Notes: generated by a model from the sequence alone, not told the origin. Counted from the stretch's first letter, positions 50,082 to 59,792 are shown. The stretch is DNA of 64,000 nt from an uncultured Celeribacter sp. (GCF_963676475.1 NZ_OY781107.1:682001-746000); one strand, 5' to 3'. Translations and numbers: made by a program.

Positions 50082-51215
50082 TCAGGCGCGGCAATTCGGA
50101 TGTTTTGCAAGTGCTGCGAGTTGCGCCGCGATGGCCTCTTGGCTCGGCTGTTGTGCAATCATCAGATCGAGAAAGGGATCCTCGACGCCACTGCGAGCCC
50201 CGGCCAGGTCCTCGACCACCGCGAGGGCACAGAAGGGCACGTAGCTTTCGGCATAACCGCCTTCCTGAATGACGCTGAGCCGCCCGTCACAAAGCGCATC
50301 GGCCAGCGCCATAGTCCCCCGCGTCAGATGGCGGAAGGTGCCCGAATGCGCCAGCATCCGTGCCAGAGGATCGACGCCATTGGCATCCAGCCCGTTCACC
50401 ACCACGATCATCTCCGGCGCGAAATCGCGGATCGCCGGGGCAATGATGTTGTCAAAGGCTGCGACATAGGCATCGTGGCCACAGCCCGGCCAAAGCGGCA
50501 CGTTGAGATTGGCCCCCTCGCCTGCCCCCTCGCCCGTGGCCGTGACGCCGCTGTTGTCCCCTTCGGGCGGAAAACAGCTTTCCTGATGGATCGAGATCGT
50601 CAAGACATCCGGGTCGTCATAGAAACAGCTCTGCGTGCCATTGCCGTGATGCACATCCCAATCGAGCACCGCGATGCGTTTGCGTCCAGCTTCCTGAGCG
50701 GCGCGCACCGCGATGGCGACATTGGCGAAAAGGCAAAACCCCATGGGCGTGTCCGGAAGGCAATGATGCCCGGAGGGGCGCGACACCGCATAGCTGCGAC
50801 GACGCAGGCCCGTGGCCACATCCATCACCGCCTGTTTGACGAGGCCCGCAGACTGGCAGGCAATTTCATAACTGCCGCCCAGAAAGGGCGCGGTGGGATG
50901 AAGCGCCCCGCCGCCCGCGTCGCTCATCGTCTTGAAGGCGTCGAGATAGCTCTGCGGATGGATGCGCAACAGATCCTTGGTCTCAAGCGGCGGCGCGGAA
51001 CGCACATCCAACGCCTCGCTCAACCCGGAGGCGTCCATCAACCCTTTCAGCCGGCGCTTCGGCTCGGGCGAATCTGCATGGCCCGCCCCGGCGGAGGGCT
51101 GAACCCAGCCGCCGACCGGCTGCACCAGAACCGCGGGCGGCGTGGCGAACCAGAGGGTTTTCTCATGAAAATAAAATGCCAATGTGTCGGATGTTGCTGT
51201 TCCTTTTGTGGTCAT
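50082..51215 (-). CDS. histone deacetylase-like amidohydrolase
   Basis: A 377-residue arginase/deacetylase-fold metalloenzyme of the HDAC class II/acetylpolyamine amidohydrolase type. The tandem histidines are at RPSGHHCLPDTPMGFCLFAN, zinc ligands in VLDWDVHHGNGTQ and GLDANGVDPLARM, and the active tyrosine in IQEGGYAESYVP. Normally the last motif reads D-A-H; here it is D-A-N, with the ligand aspartate kept. It is the last gene of a Liv ABC importer operon, so it may remove an acyl group from an imported amide such as an acetylated polyamine. I chose ATG 51215. Confidence 0.88.
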   Translation of the reverse strand: MTTKGTATSDTLAFYFHEKTLWFATPPAVLVQPVGGWVQPSAGAGHADSPEPKRRLKGLMDASGLSEALDVRSAPPLETKDLLRIHPQSYLDAFKTMSDAGGGALHPTAPFLGGSYEIACQSAGLVKQAVMDVATGLRRRSYAVSRPSGHHCLPDTPMGFCLFANVAIAVRAAQEAGRKRIAVLDWDVHHGNGTQSCFYDDPDVLTISIHQESCFPPEGDNSGVTATGEGAGEGANLNVPLWPGCGHDAYVAAFDNIIAPAIRDFAPEMIVVVNGLDANGVDPLARMLAHSGTFRHLTRGTMALADALCDGRLSVIQEGGYAESYVPFCALAVVEDLAGARSGVEDPFLDLMIAQQPSQEAIAAQLAALAKHPNCRA

Positions 51216-52264
51216 GTCTTGGTCCCTTCGGAATGGAAGCGCGCAGGCAATTTGCGCGCGGTTCGAAACAGCGGCACTGGCCGGTGCGCGTTCATCACCC
51301 CCCAAATGCCTTTCGGCGCGAAGAGCATCATCACGATCGCGATGAGGCCAAAGATCAGCATCGACCAGGCCTCCAGCCCCTCCAGCAGATCACGCAGGAC
51401 AAAGAACAGGATCGTGCCGAGGATCGGTCCTTCGATGGTGCCGATGCCGCCAATCACCACGATGAAGATGACATAGGCCGCCCAGTTGATCGAAAAGGCG
51501 GCATCGGGGCGGACGTTGATCTGGACGATATAGATCAGCGCGCCCGTGGCCCCGGCGATGGCGGCGGCAAAGAGATAGACGATGCGTTTGGTGCGTCGGG
51601 TCTCGACCCCCACCGCGCGCGCGCCGTTTTCCGTGTCACGGATCGCCTGAAGCGCCAGTCCGGTTTTCGAGCGCAAAAGAAAGAACACGCCGAAGACCGC
51701 GATCAGAGCCAGCGCCAGCCCGGCGTAATACCCGAGATCCTCACGAAGATGCCGGTCGAACTGGCCGAGGGAGCGCACGGTCCGCCCGCGCCCGCCGCCG
51801 AGCCAGTCGATATTGGCATTCACCGCCAGCCGCACGGTTTCGGCGATCACCCATGTGGCGACGGCAAAATAGGCGCCCTTGAGCCGGAACAAAAGCCAGC
51901 TCGACGGCAGGGCAAGGATCATCGCCACGACCGCGGCCAGAGGGATGGTGAGAAACGGGTTGAGGCCCAGGTCTTCGGCAAAGACCACAAGGCTATAGGC
52001 ACCGATGCCGACAAAGGCCTGCTGGCCGATGGACATCATGCCCGCATAGCCCGCCATCAGGTTCCAAGCCTGCGCCAGTGCCAGGAAATAGAAGAATTCA
52101 AGCGCCGTTCGTTGAAGCGATCCGCCGCCCCAAAACGGCAGGCTCACCAGCGCCACAAGCACAGCGCCCAATAGAACCAGAGGCAGCGCCACATGCGCCT
52201 CGCGCGCATAGGGCGCTGCGGTCATCGGCGGACGGGGTTCGATCTCGGATCTGTTTTCGGACAT
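51212..52264 (-). CDS. livM: branched-chain amino acid-type ABC permease
   Basis: A 350-residue membrane protein with about nine hydrophobic segments. LMAGYAGMMSIGQQAFVGIG (about 65-85) is the conserved loop of LivM proteins, and VVIGGIGTIEGPILGTILFF the second. A hydrophilic 24-residue head precedes the first helix. It pairs with LivH to form the channel. It overlaps the deacetylase-like gene by 4 bases. The importer substrate need not be an amino acid; Liv systems also take up amides and aromatic acids. Confidence 0.92.
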   Translation of the reverse strand: MSENRSEIEPRPPMTAAPYAREAHVALPLVLLGAVLVALVSLPFWGGGSLQRTALEFFYFLALAQAWNLMAGYAGMMSIGQQAFVGIGAYSLVVFAEDLGLNPFLTIPLAAVVAMILALPSSWLLFRLKGAYFAVATWVIAETVRLAVNANIDWLGGGRGRTVRSLGQFDRHLREDLGYYAGLALALIAVFGVFFLLRSKTGLALQAIRDTENGARAVGVETRRTKRIVYLFAAAIAGATGALIYIVQINVRPDAAFSINWAAYVIFIVVIGGIGTIEGPILGTILFFVLRDLLEGLEAWSMLIFGLIAIVMMLFAPKGIWGVMNAHRPVPLFRTARKLPARFHSEGTKT

Positions 52265-52268
52265 GGGT

Positions 52269-53141
52269 TCAGCCCTTCTCGATGGTCTCGGGGAACAGGC
52301 CGGAGGGCCGCACGGCAAGGATGCCGAGGGTCGCCAGATGGCCTGCCAATTGGAAATACGTCGGGCTGATGGCACCGCCGATGGTCTGCGCAAGGCCCAG
52401 GATCAACCCGCCCGCAAGCACGCCGTAGATCGACCCCATGCCACCGATGATGATCACCTCGAAGGCAAAGATCAGCCGCGCAGGCCCGTCGAAGGGCGAG
52501 AAATTCGACCGGATGCCCATGATCACGCCAGTGACCGCGATGATGGCAAAGGCCAGCCCCATGGCGAGGCCATAAATCTTGCGCCCGTCGATCCCCATCA
52601 GTTCCGCCGTGTTCGGATCGTCCGACGTGGCGCGAAACGCCCGGCCCAGAAGCGTGCGTCCCATAAAGGCCTGAAGCGCGAAGATCAGGACCAAAAGCAC
52701 GCCCAAAGTGAGGATCGGGAACAGGCCCAGCGTCAGACCGGGCGCCAGAGTGACACCCATGGTCTCGACCGCACCTTGACGCAGCACCTGACGGTCGGCG
52801 GAAAAGCCCAGAAGCAACCCGTTCTGGATCACGAAAGACAGGCCGAAGGTGATGATCACGGCCGGCATCATGCCGTCCTTGAGCGTGCGATTGAGCACCA
52901 GACGCTGAAGCCCGTAGCCGATGCAGAACATCACCGGCACCAAGACGACAAGCGACATCAGCGGCGTAAAGCCCAGGATTTGCGAGGTCAGCAAGGACAA
53001 ATAGGTGGCCAAGACAATGACATCGCCATGGGCCAGGTTGACCGTGCGCATGATCCCGAAGGTGAGCGACAGGCCCAGCCCGTAAAGCGCGTAAAGCCCG
53101 CCGAGGAGAATGCCGTTCAGGGCGGTGGAAATTGCGATCAT
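52269..53141 (-). CDS. livH: branched-chain amino acid-type ABC permease
   Basis: A 290-residue membrane protein with about eight hydrophobic segments and the conserved YGLGLSLTFGIMRTVNLAHG segment at the N-terminus, then FEVIIIGGMGSIYGVLAGGL near the C-terminus. It forms the second half of the channel. It overlaps livF by 4 bases. Confidence 0.93.
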   Translation of the reverse strand: MIAISTALNGILLGGLYALYGLGLSLTFGIMRTVNLAHGDVIVLATYLSLLTSQILGFTPLMSLVVLVPVMFCIGYGLQRLVLNRTLKDGMMPAVIITFGLSFVIQNGLLLGFSADRQVLRQGAVETMGVTLAPGLTLGLFPILTLGVLLVLIFALQAFMGRTLLGRAFRATSDDPNTAELMGIDGRKIYGLAMGLAFAIIAVTGVIMGIRSNFSPFDGPARLIFAFEVIIIGGMGSIYGVLAGGLILGLAQTIGGAISPTYFQLAGHLATLGILAVRPSGLFPETIEKG

Positions 53142-53845
53142 TGACTGGCTCCGAAATAGGCGTCGATCAGGGCCTGACGGTCGATCTCGCGGGACACACC
53201 GGCCAGCTCGACATGACCTTCGAGCAGACAGGTGACGTGATCGGAGACGCTGAGCGCCCGGTTCAGGTCCTGTTCGACGAGGAGGACGGTGGTGCCTGCG
53301 GCGGAAATATCCGGCAGGCTGCGATAGATCTGATTGACGACGATGGGCGCGAGGCCGAGGGAGATTTCATCCATCAGGATCAGCCGCGGGTTCGACATGA
53401 GCGCGCGCCCGATGGCAACCATCTGTTGTTCGCCGCCCGACAGATCGAGCCCCCGGTTCATCCGGCGTTTCACCAGTTCGGGAAACAGCTCATAGACCTT
53501 GTCCTTGGTCCAAACGCCCTTGCGTTTCGGATAGGAGCCGATGATCAGATTGTCCTCGACCGTGAGCGACGGAAACAGCCTGCGCCCCTCCGGCACCATG
53601 GCGATGCCGCGTTGGACGAGTTGGCTCGCGGGCTGGCCCGCAATGTCCTCTCCGTCAAAGAGGATGCGCCCCTCAGAGGCCGGAAGCGCGCCGCAGATCG
53701 CGCGCAAAAGCGTTGTCTTGCCCGCCCCGTTCGCCCCGACAATGGCGAGAGTCTCGCCCTCTTCGGCCGTGAGAGAAATGCCGCGCAGGGCCTGAAACAA
53801 GCCGTAGCTCGCAGAGATGTTTTCGACATCCAGAAGCGCCATCAC
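53138..53845 (-). CDS. livF: ABC transporter ATP-binding protein
   Basis: A 235-residue ATPase. Walker A is GANGAGKTTLLRAI, the signature LSGGEQQMVAIGRALMSNP, and Walker B LILMDEISLGLAP. The shape and the final VSREIDRQALIDAYFG are typical of LivF. It powers import together with LivG. It overlaps livG by 4 bases. Confidence 0.94.
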   Translation of the reverse strand: MMALLDVENISASYGLFQALRGISLTAEEGETLAIVGANGAGKTTLLRAICGALPASEGRILFDGEDIAGQPASQLVQRGIAMVPEGRRLFPSLTVEDNLIIGSYPKRKGVWTKDKVYELFPELVKRRMNRGLDLSGGEQQMVAIGRALMSNPRLILMDEISLGLAPIVVNQIYRSLPDISAAGTTVLLVEQDLNRALSVSDHVTCLLEGHVELAGVSREIDRQALIDAYFGASQ

Positions 53846-54603
53846 ATCACCTCCCCAAGCCCGTGGTCCTCGCCGAAATAGGCGCGTTTGAAGGCCTCGC
53901 CCTCCATCACCTCTTTCGGCGCGCCCTCGGCGATCAGCTCGCCGAAATCGAGCGCGATGAGACGGTCGACCACGGCCACCAACGCATGCACCACATGTTC
54001 GATCCAGATGATCGACACGCCGGAGGCATGGATTTCCTTGATCAGCGCCACGAGATCGTGAACCTCGAAATCCGATAGCCCGCCCGCAATTTCATCGAGC
54101 AAAAGCACCTTTGGATCGCAGGCCAGCGCCCGGCTCAGCTCCAACCGTTTGCGCCCCATGAGCGACAGGCTTCCCGCCGATTTGGCGTGGCGATCCAGAA
54201 GCCCGGTGCGTTTGAGCGCGGTATAGGCGGCGTCCTCGGCGACATGACCATGCAGCCCCCCACCATGAGAGGCAGCGGTCAGCACGTTTTCCCAGACCGA
54301 GATCTGTTCGAACGGCTGCGGCACCTGAGAGGTCCGCACGATGCCGGTGCGGCAACGATGCGGCTCCGGCAGGGCGGTGATGTCGCGCCCTTGATAGAGC
54401 ACCTTTCCCTCGGTGGGCGCAACCGAGCCCGCGAGCATTTTCAAAAGCGTCGTCTTGCCTGCCCCGTTGGGACCGAGCACACCCAAGGCCTCGCCTTTCG
54501 TCAGCGAAAACCTGATGGCGTCATTGACCGTCAACGCGCCATAGCGCTTGGTCAGGTCCCGTGCCTCAAGCACGGGACCATCAGTGTTTTGTTCTTGGGA
54601 CAC
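53842..54603 (-). CDS. livG: ABC transporter ATP-binding protein
   Basis: A 253-residue ATPase. Walker A is GPNGAGKTTLLKML, the signature region AGSLSLMGRKRLELSRALAC replaces the usual LSGGQ by LSLMG, which is normal in LivG, and Walker B reads VLLLDEIAGGLSD. It is preceded by the binding-protein gene with a 6-base gap and is translationally coupled to livF. Confidence 0.94.
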   Translation of the reverse strand: MSQEQNTDGPVLEARDLTKRYGALTVNDAIRFSLTKGEALGVLGPNGAGKTTLLKMLAGSVAPTEGKVLYQGRDITALPEPHRCRTGIVRTSQVPQPFEQISVWENVLTAASHGGGLHGHVAEDAAYTALKRTGLLDRHAKSAGSLSLMGRKRLELSRALACDPKVLLLDEIAGGLSDFEVHDLVALIKEIHASGVSIIWIEHVVHALVAVVDRLIALDFGELIAEGAPKEVMEGEAFKRAYFGEDHGLGEVM

Positions 54604-54609
54604 GGGAGA

Positions 54610-55899
54610 TCACCAGACTTTTTCTTGCAGGGTGCCGTTTGTTGCGATCTCGGGAGCCACATCGTTGAAAGTACAGACCAGCTCATATTCGCCCGCCTCG
54701 GTCAGCTGCCATTGCCCGCCCGCGACCGGGGTTTTCGCGACATTCGGTGCCACCGCGAAATCGCCCCATTTGACATGGCCGACACAGGTGTCGAGATCGG
54801 TGGCGTTCATCGCCTCTACGATGGCCTCCGCGTTGACCTCCGTGGTGCGTTTGAGCGTGTCGATCGCCGCTTCGAACAGCGAATGCACATAGCCCGTGCC
54901 TTGCAACCATTGGTTTCCGGTGGCCTCGGCATAGGCGGCGCAAAGCTCTTCGGTGGTCTGGCCGGTGAGCGAGGAGGTATAGGGGAATTGCGGCCCCCAG
55001 TAATATTCGCCCGACAGGTTCGCGCCCAGCCCGTCCGGAAAGCTCGCGACCCCTTTCGGCGTCAGCGCGGCCTTGGCGACGGTCACGAATTTAGGGGTAA
55101 AGCCCATCTGTTTCGATTGCGCCATAAAGGTCGCCAGATCCGGCGGCAGCATCACGCCGGTGACGATCTCGACCCCGGCCCGTTTGAAGGCGTTGATCTC
55201 GGCAGAGAAGTCGTCCTTGAGGTTCTGATAGCGGCCCGGATCGACAAGGGTAAACCCGGCATCCTTGAGGGCGGGCGGAAAGCCCAGCTCCGCGTCGGCA
55301 AAGGCGATGCCGTCCGGGTCATTGGGCCAAAGCGCGCCCACAACCTTGTTGGTCTCAAGCCCGTTCCAAAGCCCGAAATAAACCTCAAGCAGATCTTCCG
55401 ATCCCCAGAAAAAGTGGTTGGTGTAGGTGAACGTCTTTTCACCGGGCACACCGCCGCGCCCGAAATACCAGCTTTGCCAAGGGGTTGCGTTGGAAATGCA
55501 CGGCACACCATTGAGCTCGCAGAGATCGGCGACAGGGTTCGTCGTGTCCGGGGTGGAGCCGACCAGCATGAGATCGACCTCGTCCTGATAGATCAGATCG
55601 GAGGCCATGTCGCCCGCGCGGTTCGGATCGGATTGGGTGTCCTTGTCGATGATCTCGAAATCGAAACTGCCGGCGGCGGTGTCGATCTTGCCGCCCATGG
55701 CCGAACGAATTGCGTCGATCACGAATCCGTCGCTTTCGGAGATCTGGCTGAGCGCGCCCGAGCGCGGCGAGATATAGCCGACGCGCAGGGTGCCGCCCGC
55801 CGCATGGGCGCGACGTGCCGACAGGATGGAGGGCGCAAAGAGCGTGGTGGCAGCCGTGGCCTTGATCAGTTGGCGCCGGTTCATGTGCAGTTTCGTCAT
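54610..55899 (-). CDS. ABC transporter substrate-binding protein, Tat-exported
   Basis: A 429-residue periplasmic binding protein of the Leu/Ile/Val-binding class (type I fold). The N-terminus MTKLHMNRRQLIKATAATTL is a twin-arginine signal ending near AHA, followed by GGTLRVGYISPRSGALSQIS. The centre has VDLMLVGSTPDTTNPVADLC, typical of amide- or aromatic-acid-binding members. I chose ATG 55899; the frame continues upstream without similarity. It lies 47 bases downstream of the GMC gene and starts the liv series. Confidence 0.92.
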   Translation of the reverse strand: MTKLHMNRRQLIKATAATTLFAPSILSARRAHAAGGTLRVGYISPRSGALSQISESDGFVIDAIRSAMGGKIDTAAGSFDFEIIDKDTQSDPNRAGDMASDLIYQDEVDLMLVGSTPDTTNPVADLCELNGVPCISNATPWQSWYFGRGGVPGEKTFTYTNHFFWGSEDLLEVYFGLWNGLETNKVVGALWPNDPDGIAFADAELGFPPALKDAGFTLVDPGRYQNLKDDFSAEINAFKRAGVEIVTGVMLPPDLATFMAQSKQMGFTPKFVTVAKAALTPKGVASFPDGLGANLSGEYYWGPQFPYTSSLTGQTTEELCAAYAEATGNQWLQGTGYVHSLFEAAIDTLKRTTEVNAEAIVEAMNATDLDTCVGHVKWGDFAVAPNVAKTPVAGGQWQLTEAGEYELVCTFNDVAPEIATNGTLQEKVW

Positions 55900-55946
55900 G
55901 ATGTCAGTTCCCTGTTGTGCGTAGCTGGTATGTGCGAAAATCTGGG

Positions 55947-57518
55947 TCAGGCGGTGACTTTGCCCTTGATGAGATCGGCGCATTTCTCGCCGATCATGAT
56001 GGCCGGGGCGTTGGTGTTGCCCGAGGGCACGGCGGGCATGATCGAGGCATCCGCGACGCGCAGCCCTTTGACCCCGTAGACCCGCAGTTCCGGGTCCACG
56101 ACGGACAGCGCATCCGTACCCATTTTGCAGGTGCCGACCTGGTGGTGATAGCTGCCCACGGCGGAGCGGGCATAGTCGGCCAGCGCCGCGTCGGTCTGCA
56201 CCTCCGGTCCCGGATAAACCTCCCGCGTCACCCACGCTTCGAGCGCCGGTTGCGCGGTCAGCTCGCGGATCTGTTTCATCGAGGTGACGAGGCAATCGAC
56301 ATCGTATTGCGTCGACAGAAGGTTCGGATCGAGCGCCACCGGATCGTCGATGCTTTTGCCGGTGAGCCACATCTCGCCCCGCGACGACGGGCGCACGCCC
56401 GCGGCGTGAAGGGTAAAGGCGTTCATCGGCCCCTCCTGCCCCGGCGCGTAGGCGGGGACGGAGAAGAACAGCGGCTGCAAATCCGGCACCGCCATATCGG
56501 GATGGGATTTGGTGAACATATGCACCTGCATCGGCGGCAGGTTGGGGTTCGTCGGGAAGGGATAATCTTCCTTGCTCTCATAGACCATCGGCAGAAAGGT
56601 GTGATCGTGCAGGTTCTTGCCCACGCCGGGCAGGTCCACGATCACGTCGATGCCGATCTCTTCGAGATGCTCTTTCGGACCGATGCCCGAGAGCATAAGG
56701 AGTTTCGGGCTTTCAAGCGTGCCCGCCGACAGGATCACCTCCTTGCCCGCGTTGATCGTGACCGATCCGCTGGCGGTCTTGAGGACCACGCCCTTGACCA
56801 CCACGCCTTCGATCAGGACCTTCTCGGCCCGCGCGCCCGACATGACGGTCAGATTGGGCCGATTGTGCACCGGGTCGATATAGCCCGCCGCGGTAGAGGC
56901 ACGTGTGCCGTTCTTGATGTTGTATTGAATCCGGGAAATACCTTCGGTGGTTTCGCCGTTGTAATCCTCGTTATAGGGGATGCCCGCCTGCACACCGGCC
57001 TCGATCAGCGCATCCATCACCGGATGCGCCTCGTAGTCCTTGATCACATGGAGCGGGCCGCCGGTGGCGCGATAGTCATCTTCGCCGCCCTCCCAATCTT
57101 CGATCTTCTTGAAATAAGGCAGCACATTTTCCCAATCCCAGCCATAGCAGCCCTGAAGCGCCCAGGCGTCGTAATCGGTCTTGTCACCGCGCACATAGAT
57201 CATGCCGTTCATGGAGGAACAGCCGCCCATCACCTTGCCGCGCGGCCAATAGACCTCGCGATTATGTGCATGTTTCTGCGGCACGGTGGAAAAGCCCCAG
57301 TCATAATCCGAGAACCAGATGTCGATCACCCGCAGCGGCGTGGAGACCATGTCGGGCGTGTCGCCATGTCCGGCCTCAACGAGCAGGACCGAGGTGTCCG
57401 GGTCCTCCGACAGACGCCCGGCGATGGCACATCCGGCAGAGCCCGCGCCGCAGACGATGTAATCAAAGGTCTTGCCGTTCAGTTCGGTGGAGAGAGTCGG
57501 GTAGGCATGCGTATTCAT
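55947..57518 (-). CDS. GMC-family FAD oxidoreductase, choline/alcohol dehydrogenase-like
   Basis: A 523-residue flavoenzyme that oxidises an alcohol to an aldehyde. The FAD motif is DYIVCGAGSAGCAIAGRLSE (about 19-38), the first GMC signature is RGKVMGGCSSMNGMIYVRG, and the second is ILSAGTLESPKLLMLSGIG. The catalytic pair is at SYHHQVGTCKMG and PSGNTNAPAIMIGEKCADLI. The neighbouring aldehyde dehydrogenase would oxidise its product to an acid. The substrate is probably a primary alcohol; choline is possible, but polyethylene glycol-like alcohols are also oxidised by this family. Confidence 0.92.
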   Translation of the reverse strand: MNTHAYPTLSTELNGKTFDYIVCGAGSAGCAIAGRLSEDPDTSVLLVEAGHGDTPDMVSTPLRVIDIWFSDYDWGFSTVPQKHAHNREVYWPRGKVMGGCSSMNGMIYVRGDKTDYDAWALQGCYGWDWENVLPYFKKIEDWEGGEDDYRATGGPLHVIKDYEAHPVMDALIEAGVQAGIPYNEDYNGETTEGISRIQYNIKNGTRASTAAGYIDPVHNRPNLTVMSGARAEKVLIEGVVVKGVVLKTASGSVTINAGKEVILSAGTLESPKLLMLSGIGPKEHLEEIGIDVIVDLPGVGKNLHDHTFLPMVYESKEDYPFPTNPNLPPMQVHMFTKSHPDMAVPDLQPLFFSVPAYAPGQEGPMNAFTLHAAGVRPSSRGEMWLTGKSIDDPVALDPNLLSTQYDVDCLVTSMKQIRELTAQPALEAWVTREVYPGPEVQTDAALADYARSAVGSYHHQVGTCKMGTDALSVVDPELRVYGVKGLRVADASIMPAVPSGNTNAPAIMIGEKCADLIKGKVTA

Positions 57519-57701
57519 GGAAATATCCTGTCAAGTGGCATGTAAATACAGCCCATGCACATCGGTGCGCATGGAGGGAGAGACCGCGTGAGAGATAGGG
57601 AATGTGGCGTCAGCCGGGGCTGTAAATGACAGTCATGAGATCGTTTCCTCGCTGTTGGGTCAAAACCGCAGCGCCCTCTTTATGGGGTTCGTCTTGCGGG
57701 G

Positions 57702-57725
57702 ATGTGCCGCACAAGCGCGGCACAT
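57702..57725. terminator. hairpin between aldehyde dehydrogenase and GMC genes
   Basis: ATGTGCCGC and GCGGCACAT pair perfectly across a 6-base loop, and a second imperfect stem (CCCCGCGT / ACGCGAGG) lies at about 57740-57770, just downstream of the minus-strand aldehyde dehydrogenase stop. These probably end or slow that transcript, so GMC and Liv genes may have a promoter of their own within 57519-57773. Confidence 0.5.
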
Positions 57726-57773
57726 GAACGACAAAGGACCCCGCGTCAGGGAAAAAACGCGAGGCCCCTCACC

Positions 57774-59285
57774 TTATGCGGGGTAAGCCACACATACGGA
57801 TTTGGTTTCGAGATAGTTCTCAAGCGCGCCTGCGCCGTGTTCGCGCCCGATGCCCGATTGTTTGTAGCCGCCAAAGGGCATGTTCATATCCGGAATGTTA
57901 TGGGCATTGACCCAGACCGTCCCGGCCTTGATCTTCGGCACATAGCGCATGACCTTGTTGACATCCTTGGTCCAGATCGACGCGCCCAGACCGTAGATCG
58001 TGTCATTGGCGAGCCGCATCGCCTCGTCACCATCCTCGAAGGGCGTCACCGAGATCACCGGGCCGAACACCTCATTGCGCATGATCGACATATCCTGCGT
58101 GGTGTTGGTGAAAATCTCCGGCGCGACATAATAGCCCTGGTTCGGCGTCACCCCGTTCAACAGCGGCGTGGCCCCCTCTTCGATGGCGCGGGCAACGCAG
58201 GATTTCACATGTTGCTGGTGTTTCGCCGAAACCACCGGGTTGATCATATTCGCGGTGGACAGACCGCTGCCCATCGGCAGGCTGCCAGCAATCCCGGCGA
58301 TCACTTCGAGCGCCTTTTCGTAAATCCCTTTCTGGATATAGAGACGCGTGCCGGAGGTGCAGGTCTGGCCGGTGTTGAACATCGTGCCGATGCCCACCGC
58401 ATTGCCCAGCAGATCGAGATCCATATCGTCGAACATCACCATCGGCGCCTTGCCACCAAGCTCGAGCGTCACCGGCTTGACGTCTTTCATCGCCTGCGCG
58501 CCGATGATCTTTCCGACGCTCGTGGAGCCAGTAAAGGTGATCTTGTCGACGCCCGGATGCGCCACCAGCGGAGCACCTGCGTCTTCTCCCGTTCCGGTGA
58601 TCACATTGACCACACCTTCGGGGAAACCCGCGTCGAGGCACAATTGTGCCAGATACATCGAGGTCAGCGGCGTCTCTTCTGCCGGTTTCAACACGACGGT
58701 GCATCCGGCGGCCAGCGCAGGCGCCAGTTTCCACACCGCCATTCCGAGCGGGAAGTTCCACGGCGTAATCGCCGCGACCACACCAACCGCCTCCTTGCGG
58801 GTCTGGGCCTGATAGCTCATCCCCGGCGGCACGTTGATTGATACGTCAAAGGTCTGACCGTAAATCTTTGTCGCCCACCCGGCCATGTAGCGGATATATT
58901 CCGCCGAGGCCTGAACCTCGATCAAACGCGACAACATCACGTTCTTGCCGTTCTCCAGCGTCTCGATCTGAGCCAACTCCTCGCCGTGATCCTCCAACAG
59001 ATCGGCCAGTTTGAGCATCAGGTTTTGGCGCGCAATCGCTGGCAGCGCGGACCATTGGCCTTCGAAAGCGATGCGTGCGGCCTTCACGGCCGCGTCCACA
59101 TCTTCAGGCCCCGCCGCGGGAACCTGTGCCAACTCCCCGCCTGTGGCGGGATCGTAAACGGCGAAACTTTTCCCGGAGAGCGCATCGCAACTCTGAGCGC
59201 CAACCGTCATCTTCGGAGCTTTGAGAAATGCAGAAACGGATGGGAGAAGGGACTCCACATCACTGCCGGGCGCAGCAATTTTCAT
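57774..59285 (-). CDS. aldehyde dehydrogenase (NAD-dependent)
   Basis: A 503-residue aldehyde dehydrogenase. The catalytic glutamate is in VTLELGGKAPMVMFDDMDLD, the cysteine in FNTGQTCTSGTRLYI, and the cofactor region in FTGSTSVGKIIGAQAM. The C-terminal PFGGYKQSGIGREHGAGALE is typical. I chose ATG 59285, which follows a perfect GGAGGTCAAA site. It is closest to betaine- or phenylacetaldehyde-type dehydrogenases. It precedes the GMC oxidase gene, so together they oxidise an alcohol to an acid. Upstream is a 507-base gap without a gene. Confidence 0.93.
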   Translation of the reverse strand: MKIAAPGSDVESLLPSVSAFLKAPKMTVGAQSCDALSGKSFAVYDPATGGELAQVPAAGPEDVDAAVKAARIAFEGQWSALPAIARQNLMLKLADLLEDHGEELAQIETLENGKNVMLSRLIEVQASAEYIRYMAGWATKIYGQTFDVSINVPPGMSYQAQTRKEAVGVVAAITPWNFPLGMAVWKLAPALAAGCTVVLKPAEETPLTSMYLAQLCLDAGFPEGVVNVITGTGEDAGAPLVAHPGVDKITFTGSTSVGKIIGAQAMKDVKPVTLELGGKAPMVMFDDMDLDLLGNAVGIGTMFNTGQTCTSGTRLYIQKGIYEKALEVIAGIAGSLPMGSGLSTANMINPVVSAKHQQHVKSCVARAIEEGATPLLNGVTPNQGYYVAPEIFTNTTQDMSIMRNEVFGPVISVTPFEDGDEAMRLANDTIYGLGASIWTKDVNKVMRYVPKIKAGTVWVNAHNIPDMNMPFGGYKQSGIGREHGAGALENYLETKSVCVAYPA

Positions 59286-59792
59286 TTTGACCTCCAAGGG
59301 ACATATGGTGCGGTTTATTTTACCTCTTCTGATATTCGAGAAGGGGTATTTGCATTATTGTTACCGTGAAATTTGACGCACCAGAGTTGCGCTGTCAAAT
59401 TTAAATGAAAATTAACGCAATATTTTTCTTCTTTTTATATTTTGCACAAATGTCGATCACATTTTGGGAAAAATGGCGCTGCCTTGTCGCGTCATGCCGC
59501 ATTTCGGAAACAAAGACATCATGCCGAAATGCCGTTCATCTCACCAACTCGCAAGAGACCAAAATCGGACGTCGCAAAGAATCCCAGATGAAGTTTCTAA
59601 AGGAATGGGAAGGCGAACTGGCAGCTCACCCGCGCTCGGTAGAAAGACGCCGGCCATGGTGTGCTTGACCGCGCCGCATCTGGTGAAGACGCTCTCAGGT
59701 TTGGAACGCCAAGAAATCTAGGACTGGGAATACTACGACCACGCGGGGTTTCTGACGGAGACCCGCGATGGAGATAAACGGTCCGAGAAGAC
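59286..59792. other. 507-base gap without a supportable gene
   Basis: The first 180 bases are AT-rich and probably contain the promoter of the aldehyde dehydrogenase. Open frames at 59405-59721 lack family similarity, a consistent ribosome site and conserved motifs. The stretch 59700-59880 has an open plus frame after a TAG (DWEYYDHAGFLTETRDGDKR) that could be a gene scar, but I cannot name it. Confidence 0.5.

Noticed and set aside
54187..56079. A 630-codon plus-strand open frame.
   Set aside because: It is antisense to livG and the substrate-binding gene, with no ribosome site and composition typical of a shadow frame.
59405..59721. Two overlapping short open frames upstream of the Rrf2 gene.
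   Set aside because: No similarity, odd composition and no ribosome site; the second ends in TAG inside an otherwise open stretch.
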